From Pleodorina starrii (lineage: Eukaryota > Chlorophyta > Chlorophyceae > Chlamydomonadales > Volvocaceae): DNA of 64,000 bases. The position numbers were made by a program, and so were the translations under genes. The stretch lies in contig BRXU01000009.1 of assembly GCA_030267565.1 (NCBI GenBank), positions 1,324,001-1,388,000 on the forward strand, written 5' to 3'. The notes beneath the pieces were generated by a model. That model ran no database searches, was not told where the DNA came from, and was given only the letters and a program-made list of their open reading frames with translations. Positions 1-12,600 of the stretch are shown in pieces (position 1 is the stretch's first letter; each line of letters opens with the position of its first letter).

Positions 1-236
1 TCCCCCCCTGCTGGTCTTCCTCCTGCCCACCGGGATCAACCGACCCGCAAGCCGCCTGTGGGAGCCTGCAGTCATGCGCAGAGCGCGGCGGCGATCACAG
101 CGTTTTTGCGCCACCCCAACAGCAGCAGACGGAGGCAGCACCTGCGGCGAAAAGGGACGGATCGGATCAAGGACGCCCTCTCCCCTCCACGCCCCATCCG
201 CCCCCGCCCATACACGGACCAACTCACCGCCGGTTC

Positions 237-2520
237 TCATGCGACCACCTCGATGGGTCGCAAGCCCACCTCTCCGGGCGCCTCAGCCTGAAGCTCCTGC
301 AGCTGCGTCGCCGCCGCCGAGGCCGCGCCATTGGCGGCTGCCATCGCCGACGCCTCCGGCTGCTGCTGCTGCTGCTGCGCGCCTCCGGCGGCGGCGGCGC
401 CATCCTTGAGCAACCTATCGTACTGCTCCTGCACCGTGACCCAGCGGCCGGTGCCCTTGGAGCAAATCTCCGGCGGCAGCACGGAAGGGTCAAAGGCCGC
501 CAGGAACTCCGCCTCGGCGTCCTTCTCGTAAATGAACTTGACCTTCTCCCGGGTGACCGGGTCGATGAAAGGGTACTGGCGGGGCGGAAGGAATCAGCGA
601 AGCGGCGGGCGGAGGGGAGCAGCGGCGTGGGGAGTGAGGTAGGCAGTCAATCCCTTATGCCGCCGGCCGCTCTGCCGAGCGTGCAGCTGATGACAGCCAC
701 AGCCACTGCTCCCCGCGTCCCTGTCAGAGCTATCCCGCCCGCCGGGCCCTCCCAACGGAAGGGCGGGAGGGCCCGGCGGGCGGGATAGCTCTTCCCTTCC
801 GTTGAATTGCGGAAGGGCCCCCAAGATTGGTGACAAGAACGCGGACGACGGGGCACCATACACTTAGCACTACACCACCACCACCACCTCAAGCCGCGTG
901 AACAACAAAACCAAGACCTACCACCATCTTGTAGAGGCCGTAGAAGATGTACGGCGCGTTGTACAGCCACAGCGTGTGCAGCCTGCGACGCGGGCAGTAG
1001 GCGACGGGGCTCGGGGTCGGGTGCTCATTCCCAGGACCGCCGCAGATCGCATTCGATTGGACACGTGTGCCGTCCGCTATGCCCCACGTGCGCTTTGGAG
1101 CAGGCCAGCCTGAGAACAGGCGGCCAGGGACGGCAGGTCTGGGGCAATGGAAACCTAGAACTGGCTCCCGTAGGCCAGCTCTCGCCTCGTCCGCCAACCA
1201 GGCGCGAGAGACACGATGCCGGGTAAGTACCGTACCCTTGTCGTCAGGTGCGGCCAGGGCATGCGCGAACAGCGTCACGTGCATTTGGGTCGGGCCAGAT
1301 GCGGTCAGATTGCAGTCAGGCCAAGTGCAATGCGGTCAGGTGGGAGGTGGCAAGGAAGGCTCCAGGTGGGTGAAGTCCAAAAACGCCCGGGGCCGCCCCT
1401 GCCAGTGCCGTGGTCCCCCTCCAGAAGCGCCATCGACACGGCTGCCGCTCGTCCCCATTGCGCCGGGAGTGCCCATCTTCCAAGGCACCTAGCCGCAAGA
1501 GCCTACCTTTCTGGGTAGTGATGTTGCAGCAGGTCAAACACGTTTCGCAGGGTGGCAAAATCGCAATTGGACGCCTTGAGGCCTGCGCCGGAGGACGGGG
1601 GCAGGTGAGGTGAGGGGTGCATGCGCCGGCTGCGGGAGGCAAGAGGGTGCGTGCCGCTGGGGGGCGAAGGGGCGTCGGAGGTGAGGGGACACAGTCAAGG
1701 TGGCGGTGCTTTCCAGTCACCGAAGCAGCACGCGAAACCTACCTTACCGTCCCTACCCACTCAACCCCGAGTGGGCAGCTGAGCCCGCCTTGAGTCGCGA
1801 GGAGCTGCTAATCCAGGGAAACGTCCACGTGGCTCGTCTTAGGGAGATACATAACAGCTCACTGCATATACCCGTGCGGGGTACCCGCTGTACACTGCAT
1901 TCCCCCGGTTGACTGCGGACGCTGGGCACTGGCGGAGGAGTTTTAGCCGGGTGGCGGCCACAATTGAAGGGTTCCATCTAACACGACCCGGCAAGTTGCA
2001 CCCACCTCGTAAGTCGAAGATGCCGCTTGTTTTTCCGTCCCACCCTGGCCGTGTTGATCCCAGACGGATCAAGCAGTCCAGCGCGTAGGCAATGTACCGT
2101 TTGGAGGCCTCGGCGTCCTTCACTTGGTGCCGTGACACAACCACGATGGTGAAGGGCCTGCCTGCTCTATCAAACCCCGGAACAAAAGCCTTGTTGTGGG
2201 CAATGTCGTCTGCAACTTCTTCCTGAAGGGTAAACGTGAAGAAAACTCGTCGAGGGAGCTCTGAAACGCACTGCGCGAAAGTGTGGGTGCGAGCAACTCA
2301 CAGCACGAATGATGCCACCGGGGACATATGCAGCCCTCCAAGCGGCGTGCGCTTGCAAGTCCTTCGCCGCTTCCTTGACATCGCCCTTGCGCGCGACCAG
2401 CCAGCGTTTTAGGGTTGCGTCATCAAGGCCATCCTCTCCACCTTTGCGCAGTTGCTTGTCAACTTCTCCACCTGCTCCACCGCAGAGCTGGCGAAGCTGG
2501 CTGAGCTTTTCGTCTGCCAT
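237..2520 (-). CDS. CRAL-TRIO (Sec14-like) domain protein, five exons
   Basis: Exons read on the minus strand are 2520-2302, 2222-2006, 1582-1507, 982-922 and 575-237. They keep frame through phase 0, 1, 2 and 0 junctions and give about 303 residues. Residues 35-70 match the CRAL-TRIO N-terminal helix bundle (LKRWLVARKGDVKEAAKDL, then WR). Residues from about 85 form the lipid-binding fold, with FDLLQHHYPER around 160-170, LWLYNAPYIFYGLYKMV at 175-191, then PFIDPVTREKVKF. Members of this family bind and transfer phosphatidylinositol or other hydrophobic ligands at membranes; the ligand here is unknown. The tail has a Gln/Ala-rich run and no membrane segment. All introns read GT-AG on the minus strand. 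The start ATG at 2520 gives a short N-terminus, which is usual for small single-domain members. The gene is head-to-head with the methyltransferase at 3545. Family assignment is firm. Confidence 0.9.
726..792. repeat. Perfect 28-bp inverted repeat (hairpin) in intron
   Basis: Arms 726-753 and 765-792 are exact reverse complements (AGAGCTATCCCGCCCGCCGG and onward), separated by 11 bases. The repeat sits in the last intron of the CRAL-TRIO gene. It may be a miniature transposon remnant or a structured intronic RNA. No coding potential is visible. Confidence 0.85.
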
Positions 2521-3544
2521 GGCTGGAAGTAGACGCCAATACCGCCTTGCAGCCGCTAAGCACCGAACAGTGAAATCCTCACCGAGGAAAGTGTGTGTTC
2601 ACAGCAAGCATTGATGGGCTATGTGGCTACCTAGTTCAAAACTTGGACTAACTGAACGACGTCGCCGTACGACTACCTATCAATTCTAGCGCCAGCCACG
2701 CGCTGGCACACATGCTGTACTCATTAGGGACCCTGCTCCTTGCTGCCTTTGGTTGTCAGCGGCTTCGTGGCAAAGCATACCCGCGACCCCTTGCGCCCCA
2801 AATTATCCGGCGGCGCGGGAACCGTGTCTTGCGATGGATCAACACATCTAGAGATCATGAGAGCTGTTCCCATTTTTGCATGCTTGCTTACCGGTGGGTT
2901 CTGCCTCTCGAGTGACGGTCGGCAATTTGCCTAAGGACAATTGTGCTGGACTCGGGGCAAGACGCCCTGTTCTGTTCGCTAAATGTTGTACCACACCTAA
3001 TTCATACCATTGCGTCCCCAACGGCACTGAATTGCCGCATTAGTTAGCAGAATGCTTGCAGTTGCCCACGATAGATTGCCCCGCCGTTGGTCCCCACAGC
3101 GATCCTGCGCCGGATCATCGGGGACGGTTGTGAGCTCTGATGTTCTGGATGTCGGTCGGCGGAGCAGGTCGGAGTGTTTGACAGCGGCGAAGTCGCCCCG
3201 TCTCGGGGCGACGCATCGTCGTCTGCCGCAGCTGTCAGTCGCGACCCCGAGGACGCCACTGCTGCGCTCTCGCCTGCACAGTCATCTGATCTGGTCATCG
3301 CAGATCTGGTCATCGCCAGATCAAAGGGCGACAAAACGGAGCGGGCGCCCCAGCCTCGGCAACTACCGCCATCTACGCAACAGACGCGCGGCTGTCCTAC
3401 CGGATCTAAGCCACCTCGCGCCCGCCGAGCCACATTCCCCGACAGCTCGCTTAACAATCTGCACGTGAGGCGCGACACCCGGCACGACATCCTGACCGCT
3501 CCGCGCGTCTTCCTTCCCAGCTCCCCTCCTATCCGCACACGACC
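2521..3544. promoter_or_regulatory. Shared 5' region of two divergent genes
   Basis: This 1,024-bp stretch separates the ATG of the minus-strand CRAL-TRIO gene from the ATG of the plus-strand methyltransferase. It must hold both promoters and 5' UTRs if the two start codons are right. I could not identify a TATA box or other defined element with confidence. Direct repeats around CATCTGATCTGGTCATCGCAG and GATCTGGTCATCGCCAGATC occur near 3284-3320. Confidence 0.4.
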
Positions 3545-5657
3545 ATGGCGGAGGTAGCCCACGGCGCCGGCGGTGGCCGCGCCGCCGACGGCCTGCTCGG
3601 CGGCGGCGGCGGCGCCAACGGCCGCCTGCGCGACGCCGACACCGCCCCCGAGCGCATTTGGGCCATGTTCAACCCGGTGGAGAGCGAGGCCGTCGTCAAC
3701 GCGCTGCGCCGCTGGCAGTGCTCCTTTGGCTTCCGCAGCCGCCGCATCCACAACATCGCCACCATCCTGGACCCCTACGTGCGCCTCATCCTGGATCGCT
3801 GCCTGCCGCCCGCGGTGGAGCGCCAGCTGTGCTCGGAGCCGCTGGATGCGCTGCTGAACGCCGTCATTGCGGTGCGGACCAGCGTCATTGACGAGAGCCT
3901 CTTGCGATGGGCGCACCAGGACGGGGTACTGCAGGTGCGGGGCGGGGGCGGGGAGGGGGGCAGCTGGGGAGGGCGAAGGGAGTTAGTGATTCCTGAGAAA
4001 TGTTGTTGGAAATATTGGGGGCTGAGGCGGATTGATGTGGAGTGGAGTGCAGCTGGTGCGCGGGGGCCGCACGCGAGCGGCGGGATGGGTTGGCGCAGCC
4101 CTGAAGAGGGACCGCTTCGTCCGTTGGGGACTACCCGAACCCTTCTATGCCGCGAGCTGGGAGCTGTTCTTGGCCCGTCCCGGTCGCTCGTGGCCCCCTC
4201 ACCGCCACCCGTCCCTCCCTTAGTAAATCACATCTCCGTATTCCGTTATTTGCCGTACTGCGCGGCCCCCCGCAGCTGATCAACGTGGCGAGCGGCTTTG
4301 ACACGCGCGCCTGGCGGCTGCGGTGGCCGGCGCGCATGAAGATCTTCGAGATCGACAGCGCCACGGTGCACGCGCAGAAGAGCGCGGCGCTGGGCGACAT
4401 TGACACCTCGTGTGCGCGGGCTGCGCTGGTGGGCGGTGTGTTCAACCTGGGGGAGGTGCTCAAGCGGCTGGTGCTGGTGGGGTACGACCCAACCAAACCC
4501 ACGCTGTGGCTGGTGCGTGGCGTGGCGGGGCGGGGCGGGGAGGCGCTCGGGGGGGAGGGGTGCTGTGCGGTGCTGCTGCTGCGTGCGTGCTCTTAGAGGC
4601 GCAGCGGGGGAAGAGCGCGGGCTGGGCTGCGTTGGGGAGGCTTGGATTGGTGCAGTGACGGGCTGGGAAGTCAGCATCCTGCCCTGCAGCGAAGCGGCAG
4701 CTGTGGTTGTTTGTGCCCATGTGCGTCCAGGGGTGTGTGCCTGCTGTTTGTTGGTCCTCGGTTGTGGGCATGGGGCCGTGGGCAAGCAGGCCCGTCTTCC
4801 ACCCCACCAACGCCCGCTCACACCGCCGGCCCGGCAGGGCACGGGCGTGGAGAGTCAACGCCACCACACGAGAAGGCTCCTGAAGCCTCGCCTGCCAAGC
4901 AGCGGCGCCCACCCCCTCGCCTCTCGCCCCCTCCCCTCTCGCCTCCGCACCTCTCACCTCGTCGCCTTCCCGCCCTCTCTTCCCCACCCCCCGCAACCCC
5001 CCCACCAGGTTGAGGACGTGGTGGAGTACATGCTTCCCGCCCACGCCTCCCACATGTTCGCCACCATGGCCGCCCACTGCGCCCCCGGCTCCCGCCTGGT
5101 GGCCTCGCTGTCGGACGTCAAGCTGCGCGACCTGCTGCGCCGCTACGGCCACACGACCCACCTGGTGGAGGAGTTTGAGCCGCCGGGGATTGTCCTAAAC
5201 AGGATCTGTGCAGCGGGTGAGCGGCGATGAGCGGCGCAGCGAGTGCGGGTGGGCAGGGACCAGGGAGGGGCTACGTTGGCGCATGCGCGTGGCTTGGCTG
5301 CGTGGGCGTGTGGCCGCTGACGCGTGTGCGCGTTGGTGTGTGGGCGCCCAGCACGCTTGCCGAACCTACCCGCCTGCCACGCCGCCGTTCCTTAGCAAGC
5401 GATCAAAGCCCCCTGCGCCTCACCTCACTCCATGTTTTACCTCCCTCGCCTCCCCCCGCCTCCCACGCCTCACCTGATCTCGTGCCCCGCCTCCCTCGCC
5501 GCCCTGGCCTCGCCTCACCTCGTGTCCTGCTGCCTCGCCTCCACCTCCCTCGCCTTCAGGTTGGCATGCGGAGGTGATTTTGTCGGGCCAGCTGGAGGAC
5601 CGATTCGACGTGGACCTCCACAACTGCCTCTACCTGGTGCACGGAACGCGGCTGTGA
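3545..5657 (+). CDS. SAM-dependent methyltransferase, LCM (leucine carboxyl methyltransferase) family
   Basis: Exons 3545-3934, 4276-4512, 5009-5216 and 5560-5657 join in frame to give 310 residues. Residues 131-145 hold the glycine-containing SAM loop (VASGFDTRAWRL), which corresponds to the GxGxDTRxxRL motif of the LCM family (Pfam PF04072). Residues 153-157 (IFEID) provide the acidic residue at the end of strand 2. GYDPTKPTLWLVEDVVEYM, around 195-215, matches the family's later motif. LCM enzymes use SAM; the best known methylates the C-terminal Leu of PP2A, but many bacterial-type members have unknown substrates. The DTR-type loop suggests the broader group rather than PP2A methyltransferase itself. 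The first 130 residues start with a Gly/Ala-rich stretch and lack a clear transit peptide. Splice sites are all GT-AG. Confidence 0.88.
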
Positions 5658-8600
5658 TAACGCGGCCATGGCGGGGAAAGCGGAGGACGCGGCACGGTGC
5701 GGCACGGAGGACACGGTGCGGACTGGCGGGACTGTTGGCTCGCAGCTCGTCGCGTGCCTGGGATCCCGCGCTGCAGCGGCGGGTGTGGCGGCTACAGCGG
5801 CGGCGAGCGGACGCGGCGCTGGGTGCAGTTGAGGGTGATGTCGGTTGCGACATCAGTGGCAGCGTGCGGCGTAGGGGCCCGGGTTCTCTGTCTAGTCCTG
5901 CTAGCGTGGAACGGCTGCGGTCGGTATCCGGTCGCTTTTGAGGCCGCGGCGGAAGGAGTGGTGGAAGTCAGCAGGGGGGCCGTCTCGTCGGCAGCAGCAG
6001 CAGCAGCATCGTGGCGCCTCGTGAGCCGCAGATGCCAGGCGGGGACAGGAGCGGCAGAGCGGCCTGTGCCGGGCGCTGGAACTCGAAAGAGGCTGCGGAA
6101 GGGGGCCTGGATCTGGATCTGGGGTCGGGCAGAAGGGGGTTGGAGGCAAGGGAAATCCGCAACCCCCGCCATTGTTTGCGTCTGGAGCTGGGTTGGATAA
6201 AGGCACGGTGGTACGGCATGGAGGTGTTATTGCATTGGATAGGCACCAGGCAGCTTATGGAGGTTGTTATGGAGGTTGTTGGTTGTGGTTGGTTGTGGTC
6301 AACCTCGCGTCATAACGGGATTTTTGTGGGCGCACGCAGCCCACTCACTCACTAGCTCACGTGTGGCGGTAGTAAGGGGATGCGCCGCCTGTGGGCTGTG
6401 CACGGGTTGTCGGTTTTGCGGCACGCTGCAGGCCATTGCGCAGCGCGTCCCGGCGACAGGACGGCAGGGGAATCCATGCATGGCGGATCTCGAATCCTAA
6501 GCCGGGTCCGGTCCGGCTGACCCGCGGGTCAGGTGACGCACTGGCACTGGAACTGGGACCCAAACGCGTCGAATGCGGACTCCCTTCCCCCGTGTACGTA
6601 TGTATGATGTACTAGACGCGGCTGCTGCCTAGGTCGGTAGCAGAGGGGTCGTGGCTTCGACCGACCTCCGGCCGGCAGGCGCCTCTGGCCGGCCCCCGTT
6701 GTATCTTTAGGGGCGTCTTGGTGGCTGCCCGGCCTTCCTGTCCTCCCCTGGTTGCCGAGGACGTTGCGGCGGCCGCGGATGCACGGATATGCCGTGTGGC
6801 TTCGTCAGGTGCCCTCGTGTGGTCAGGTCAGGTCAAGTGGGGCTTGGACGAGAAAATAAAGTTGGACACGGCAGGGTGCAACGGCAGGTGGTGCCGTGCG
6901 GGATGCGGATGGGTGCGTGATATATCGAATGCGGAATGGGTGCTAAGGCAGGGCAAAGCTTGCGCCCCTCTGTTGTTGCGGAGCGCTGCAGCTGCTGTCA
7001 CTGCTGTGATGCGTGTTTTCTGCAGCTTTCTCGTATTGTGCAGTGTCGTGAAAAAGGGGCTTGACGGGTCGTCCGTCCGTCCCCTGCCCGCCCGTGCGCC
7101 CTCTCTGCGCGGCCCGCCCTGCATTCCACTTAGGCCTGGTTTCTGTGTGCGGTGGAGTTGCGCCACTCGCTTGCCGCTACCAGGCCGCCCTCGACGCTGC
7201 ACGGCGGCTTCTAAGCCGCCACGTGTGTGTGCTGGGAGGATCGGGTCGAGCCGGGCGTAAAGCTTGTACCGCGTACCTTTCCTCTTGTGTGCATGGTTGC
7301 CCGTTGACCTGCTCTTGGCCTTTTTTGATCCGCTCTTTGCTTGCGTTTTGGCATCCCCTAAATTTCTTTGAGGAGCCCGGGAGTCGTCGACACTGACGGT
7401 GAACCCACCGCGACCCACCTTCGCAAGGCCCTGAAGGCCCTGAAGGTGGATTCTGCCCCGTGGTCCCTCGGGCTCGCTCCTCAGTGTGCGTTTTGGGTTG
7501 TGATGCCGCGGTGCGGTGGTTATGTGAGCGTGTGCGTATGTGTGTTCGTGTGGTTGGTACGGCGTGGTATGGATATGCCACCGTATAAACACAGACTTTT
7601 GTTGTGGTGTCTGCTGGCCCACAGGGCGCCTCCTACGGGGACGTTTGTTCATGTATTATCAATCAATCAACCTATCGCGTTTTATCCTCCGCTTGGGTGT
7701 GGTGGGCCGTACGGGTCACGGGGAGCATGTAGGGGAAGAAAATTACAAAAATTTTGGCTTGCATGGACTGCCAGCGTGTCGTACTTGTCGTAACACGTGT
7801 GGCGTCCTTGGTGGAGGCGGCGGCGCCGCCGCCGGTCCGCTGGCCTACCCGCGCTGGTCCGGGTCGGTCTGGTCAACGTTGGGGCAGAGCTGACACGTGT
7901 CGGGGTCTGTGATTTTTCGGGGCCAAGCCAAAGGCAGTGGGCCCAAGGCGGCTTCGGGCACGAAATTGGTCGCTGCCGTAAATCAAGAAGTCGTATTGGA
8001 CGAGATGCGATGCTCCGGAGGGCCCTGCTGTACTATCTGTGTAGGGGCACGTAAGTGCGGTGGGTGTGGAGTGGTGGGAGGTTGGCGCGGAAAGTTGTTG
8101 TGGCATGTCGATTGGGACGGGACGGTTGTCGGCGGCGATGCTCTTGGCGGTCCCTCTGTGGACATGTGGGCGGCAGTTGGCGGTTGGCGGCCCTTTGAAT
8201 TGGGAGTCCGCCCCGTAATGGGCCCCTGTATGCAAACTTGAAAGTTGTGGTGCCCGCTAGGGTTGTACGAGCATTTGGCGCCGCCATTCATCCGTCTTGG
8301 GTTGAGTTTTCCGCGCAGCAGTGTCTCTTGTGCCATTTGATATTTGTGGAAGTTGACCCGGCTTGACTTTTGAGTTGTCCAAGTTCACGCTATCCCTACG
8401 TGTGGTGGTGTGCTGGTGGCGGTGGTGGTTGCGACTGCTGCTTCCGAGCCCTGCAGCTCTCCACCACCTGCACCACGCAAGTAAGGGGTGGGGCGGGGTG
8501 TTGGGGAGGGAACATGACGGCGGCGGGATAGGCTGTGGGGCCAGTCCTGGTGGCTGGGTTGGCTGGCTGGTTGGTTGATTGGTCGCCCGGGCGAGCAGCG

Positions 8601-9681
8601 GAGCGGCCGTGGAAGTCGGGCGGTGGGGCGGGCGGTCGCTGAGTGGCTGGTGCGCCGTCGGTCGGTCAGCAGCGCTTGCTCGCGGCAGTGGGCGCGGGGC
8701 CTGCCCTGGAAGGGCGGGTCTCGGCCCCCGCCCCCCACTGCCCCCCGTGTGAGGTGTTGTATAAGCCCCGTGTGGGTGCGACTGATCCTGGGGCGGGCCG
8801 CCGCATGGCATGGGTCCTGAGGGATTTGGCTGGGAATAGGGCCACACACAGCGCGCCAGGCCTTGTCAACATGCTCTTGAAGGCATGTAACCATTGGGGT
8901 GTTGGTACCAAGGGGCACTGATGAGAGTCAGGTGGCGCTCAGTCAAAAGGGCGCCCTCGAGGGTGCATTCGTCAAAAACGACGTGACGGTGCAGCACTGC
9001 TATGGTACGCGCAGATACCCTAGCGGCGCAAACCGACAAGAGGTTGCTGCGACCCCCTCAGCTTTCGAGAGATGAGAGGGGTCCACAGCTGCGCACTCGC
9101 GGTTGGTCCCTTCGACAGATTGTATGGCGAAGCACGGCATCCGAACTTTGGACAGGGCGCCTTCCACAAGGAATCGAATCGTAGAACGGCCCTATTGATT
9201 TCAGGTAGCGCCGTAAATTCTCGCTGCGGATTTGACATGCGCGCGTTGTTTCGGGCAGTCAGACGCGTGAGTCGAGCAAGCTTTACTTCGTCCCTGAGCC
9301 TTTTGCACCCACATTTCGGGTCAAGCATGACCTCCTTACAATTTGAGTCGGTCCTGGTGCGCAGGCATTTTTCCCCTGCGAAACAACCCGAAAGGCGGTT
9401 GTACAGTACTGCACATAACCTTTTCGCCAACCAGGACCCCATTACGGCAAAGTTACGAGCTCCGACCGCGGTTCTTGTGGCGCAAAATCACCTGGGTTTG
9501 TTCCCTTGCAGGTCGATGCTATGAATGCATGAAGCCAGATCTGTCTTTGCCTTAAACTCCGCAGCGGGAGTCTTGGACTTTCGTGGCAGCGGCCCCGTGG
9601 GTCTGTCTGCACTGGGTTCTCAACGCTCGCTCGGGTAGCTCTGCTGGAGGCGACATAGCCTGATTCTTGCTTACTTTCGCG
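5658..9681. other. 4-kb interval without a recognised gene
   Basis: This lies between the methyltransferase stop and the first proposed exon of membrane paralog A. It is GT-rich, with runs such as GGAGGTTGTT and GGTTGTGGTTGG near 6260-6300. The palindrome GACCCGCGGGTC is at 6519-6530. A TGTAA pentamer, the usual green-algal poly(A) signal, is at 8886-8890. That is very far from the stop at 5657, so a long 3' UTR is only one possibility. Open frames here are short and lack family motifs or codon bias. Confidence 0.5.
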
Positions 9682-12600
9682 ATGCTTTGGGCTCGCGCCG
9701 GCCTGCGCCAACGACTGAGCAGGACCGGCGGCGCCGGCGAACCGCTCAGGGATGACGAGGCTCCCGGCGGCCGCCCTGTGGGCGATTACGGGGATCAACG
9801 TGGTGATGACCGCAGGTGTGAGCAGAAAGGCACCGGCAGTACGTTCCACAAAGTAAACGAGAACGCCAAGGAGCGCTCTCGGACAAGTGCGCTTTCGAGT
9901 CGCGAGCTGCGCTTCCGCGCCTGGTTTATACAACAGGTGATGCCGTTCAGGGCTCAGCGCTTTCACTCGCGCTTGCTACTTTGCCAGCCTGGTGCGCGCT
10001 GGCAGCTTGGCGACAGCATGGTTTGAAATGTTGCAAGCCAGCGTGCGCCGGCTGAGGTTTGAAACCACAGTCCCAGGGCTGCCGGCCTCAGCCGGCCTTT
10101 TCGTTGACTGCGATCCGCTCGATCCGATTTACTGATTTTATTTCAAGGCTTCCGTCCACTCTCCAGGTCCAGCGTCACCTATGCGCTCTTCCGCTTGAAT
10201 TTTGCGGGCATTTTCCTTCTTCTCCTTTGTCTTCTTCTTCGTCGTCGTCGTTGTGGTTATCGTTACAGTGAACTTTTTCGGCGTTTCTTGGCGTTTCCAT
10301 AGGATTGGTTCCTGCCTTTAGGCCGCAAGGGTCGAAGCCCTAATAATCGACATCACGGAACACGCTTCAAAATATGTTCATGAGAAGCCTGCTCGCGCCG
10401 GCGCCCGAACCCGCGGCCGTGCCCGCGCCTCCTGCTGCGCCGCCTTCCCTACCTCTTACCACAGCCACCTTGTCACACGACGTCACATCCTCGCTCCGCA
10501 CCCCTGCCCCCCGCAACCTGCCCCCTGGCGCCCCGTCACGCCGACCCAGATCGCCATCTTTGACGCCCTCGCCTGGGCCTTTGAGTTCCTGCTGCTCGCG
10601 CTGCCGACCATGGCCCACGGTCTGGGCCAAGCCGCCGGCTGCGGCGCGGCGGCGTCTGGCGCAGGCATGCCGCACGGCGGCGGGGGCGGCGGCGGCCCGG
10701 GCGATTACACGTGTCCGGACTGCGGCCCCGCCTTCACAGCGGATGCGACGGCGCTCGCGAGCTTCCCCTGCGGCGGCTCCAACTGGGAAAAACTGGGTCA
10801 CACTCTCAGGTAAGCGGAGAAGTACGGTAATACGGCAGTACGGCAACTTTTGCTGACGTGGCCAGCAGCCGGCAGGGCGGGCTGGCCGTGTGGTGAGCAG
10901 CTGACCCGCGGGTCGGTGTGCTGGCGGAGCATGGTCTGCTCCTCCTAACAGCTTTGGGGCGGGGGAGGTCACGATTTGTGTTTTTGCGCTGGATCTGTCG
11001 TACATTTGACGCATCTGCCTGCTTCGCGCGGCATCTCGTGTGCCTGCCTGCCGAGCAGTCGGGGGTGAGCGAAGAGGGCGGGTGTGTTTCTGGACACACC
11101 CACCCCTTCCGCAGACTTGCAGAGAGGCAAAAGAGTCGGTGGGTGGGGGCGGTCGCGGGCATCATCGCTGGCTCCTTGCTCCGGGCTTTGCCTGACTGGC
11201 GGACTGGCCACACGCCGCATTTCCCCACCCATACCCCGGCAGGTTCTTTCGCGGGCACGTCGTACACGCTGTCGTACGATCCGACCTGAGCCTGGTGTCA
11301 TACTTGGTCGCGCTGACGGCGGTCGCGGCGCTGACCCTGGTGGGCATAGTTTGGGTTTGGGGGCGGGTTGTGTTGGTTTCCTTTTGTGACAACGGACAGC
11401 GAGGGGTGGAGACATCGCACCTGCCTGCCCGGCGGCCTATATATGTAGTGATGTCATCATGTTACCGTGCCGTACAACATGCCGTACCTGCTGTACTGAA
11501 GACCCGATCCGCGACACGCTCCTCGCCTTGCGCGCTTTCTCTCGAGCCCTCTCACTCTGTCAGTCTCTTTCCTCGAGTAGCATCAACACACCGCTCCATG
11601 ATTGATGTCGGATGCCTCCCGGATGCCGCGTGCCGCCGCTCCCGAATGCACGCGCAGCGTTTCCCCGCCATCTACCTGCGCCACCGCCACTCGTTCGTCC
11701 TCGCGATACGGCTGGCGATGGCCTTTGGCAACACGGCAGCGGCGGCGGTGGCGTCAGACGCCTGCCTGGCGGCGACGACGGCGCCGTACTACGTCGCGCC
11801 CCACGTCGCCGCCATGGCGTCCGCGGTGGCGGCGGAGGCTGCCGACCGCGGTACGACGCTCGGCCTCGGCGGCGGCGGGAGCTCGTTTGTTGACGTGGGT
11901 CTGACGGCGGCGCGCATGGCGGTCAACAGGGGTTTGTTCTACGTGGCACTCAAGGCCGTCGTTTGGGGGCGGGTGAGTGACGGGCGGGGCGAAGGGGCGG
12001 AGGGGCGGAGGGGCGGAGGGGCGGAGGGGCGGAGGGGCGGAGGGGCGGAGGGGCGGAGGGGCGGGGCGGAGGGGCGGAGGGGCGGAGGGGCGGAGGGGCG
12101 GAGGGGCGGAGGGGCGGAGGGGCGGGGCGGAGGGGCGCGAAAGGACCTGCTGGCGAGGTGTTCATGTTCACGTGTGTTCACGTGCGCGGCTGGATGCCGC
12201 GGACACCCGATAGACGACCAGAGCACCACCTGCCTCGCTGCCTGGCACTGATCTCTCTCTCTCCCTCTCTCTTTTTCTCTCTCCCTCCCTGGCCACCTCC
12301 CGCCAGCACCATCTTTTTTGTCTGTAGCGACACTCTCTGCGCGGCAAGCCCGTTGAGACCCATTGCAATCCATACCCCGCCCCCCGCAGGTCCTTCTGTC
12401 GTACCAACTGCTGTACGGCATGGTTGAGTGGCTGAACGGCACGCTGGTGGGCTACGTGGTGGCGCACCGATTGTACGGCAGCCGTGCCGCCGCCGCCGCC
12501 CTCAACCCGGCGTTGCTGCTGCTGCAGCTCCTGTCGTACTATGTCGTACCGTGTGTGCTGGTCTGGGCGCTGGAGTCTACACAGAGGTCGACCTTCCGGT

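Noticed and set aside
9442..9966. Minus-strand frame with a hydrophobic stretch (FLLTPAVITTLIPVIAH)
   Set aside because: It is antisense to the proposed first exon of paralog A, which has matching sequence and phase in paralog B.
11939..12442. Frames rich in RRGGGAEG or PPLRPSA across the paralog A intron
   Set aside because: They are read-through of the 8-bp GGGGCGGA array and have no exon support.
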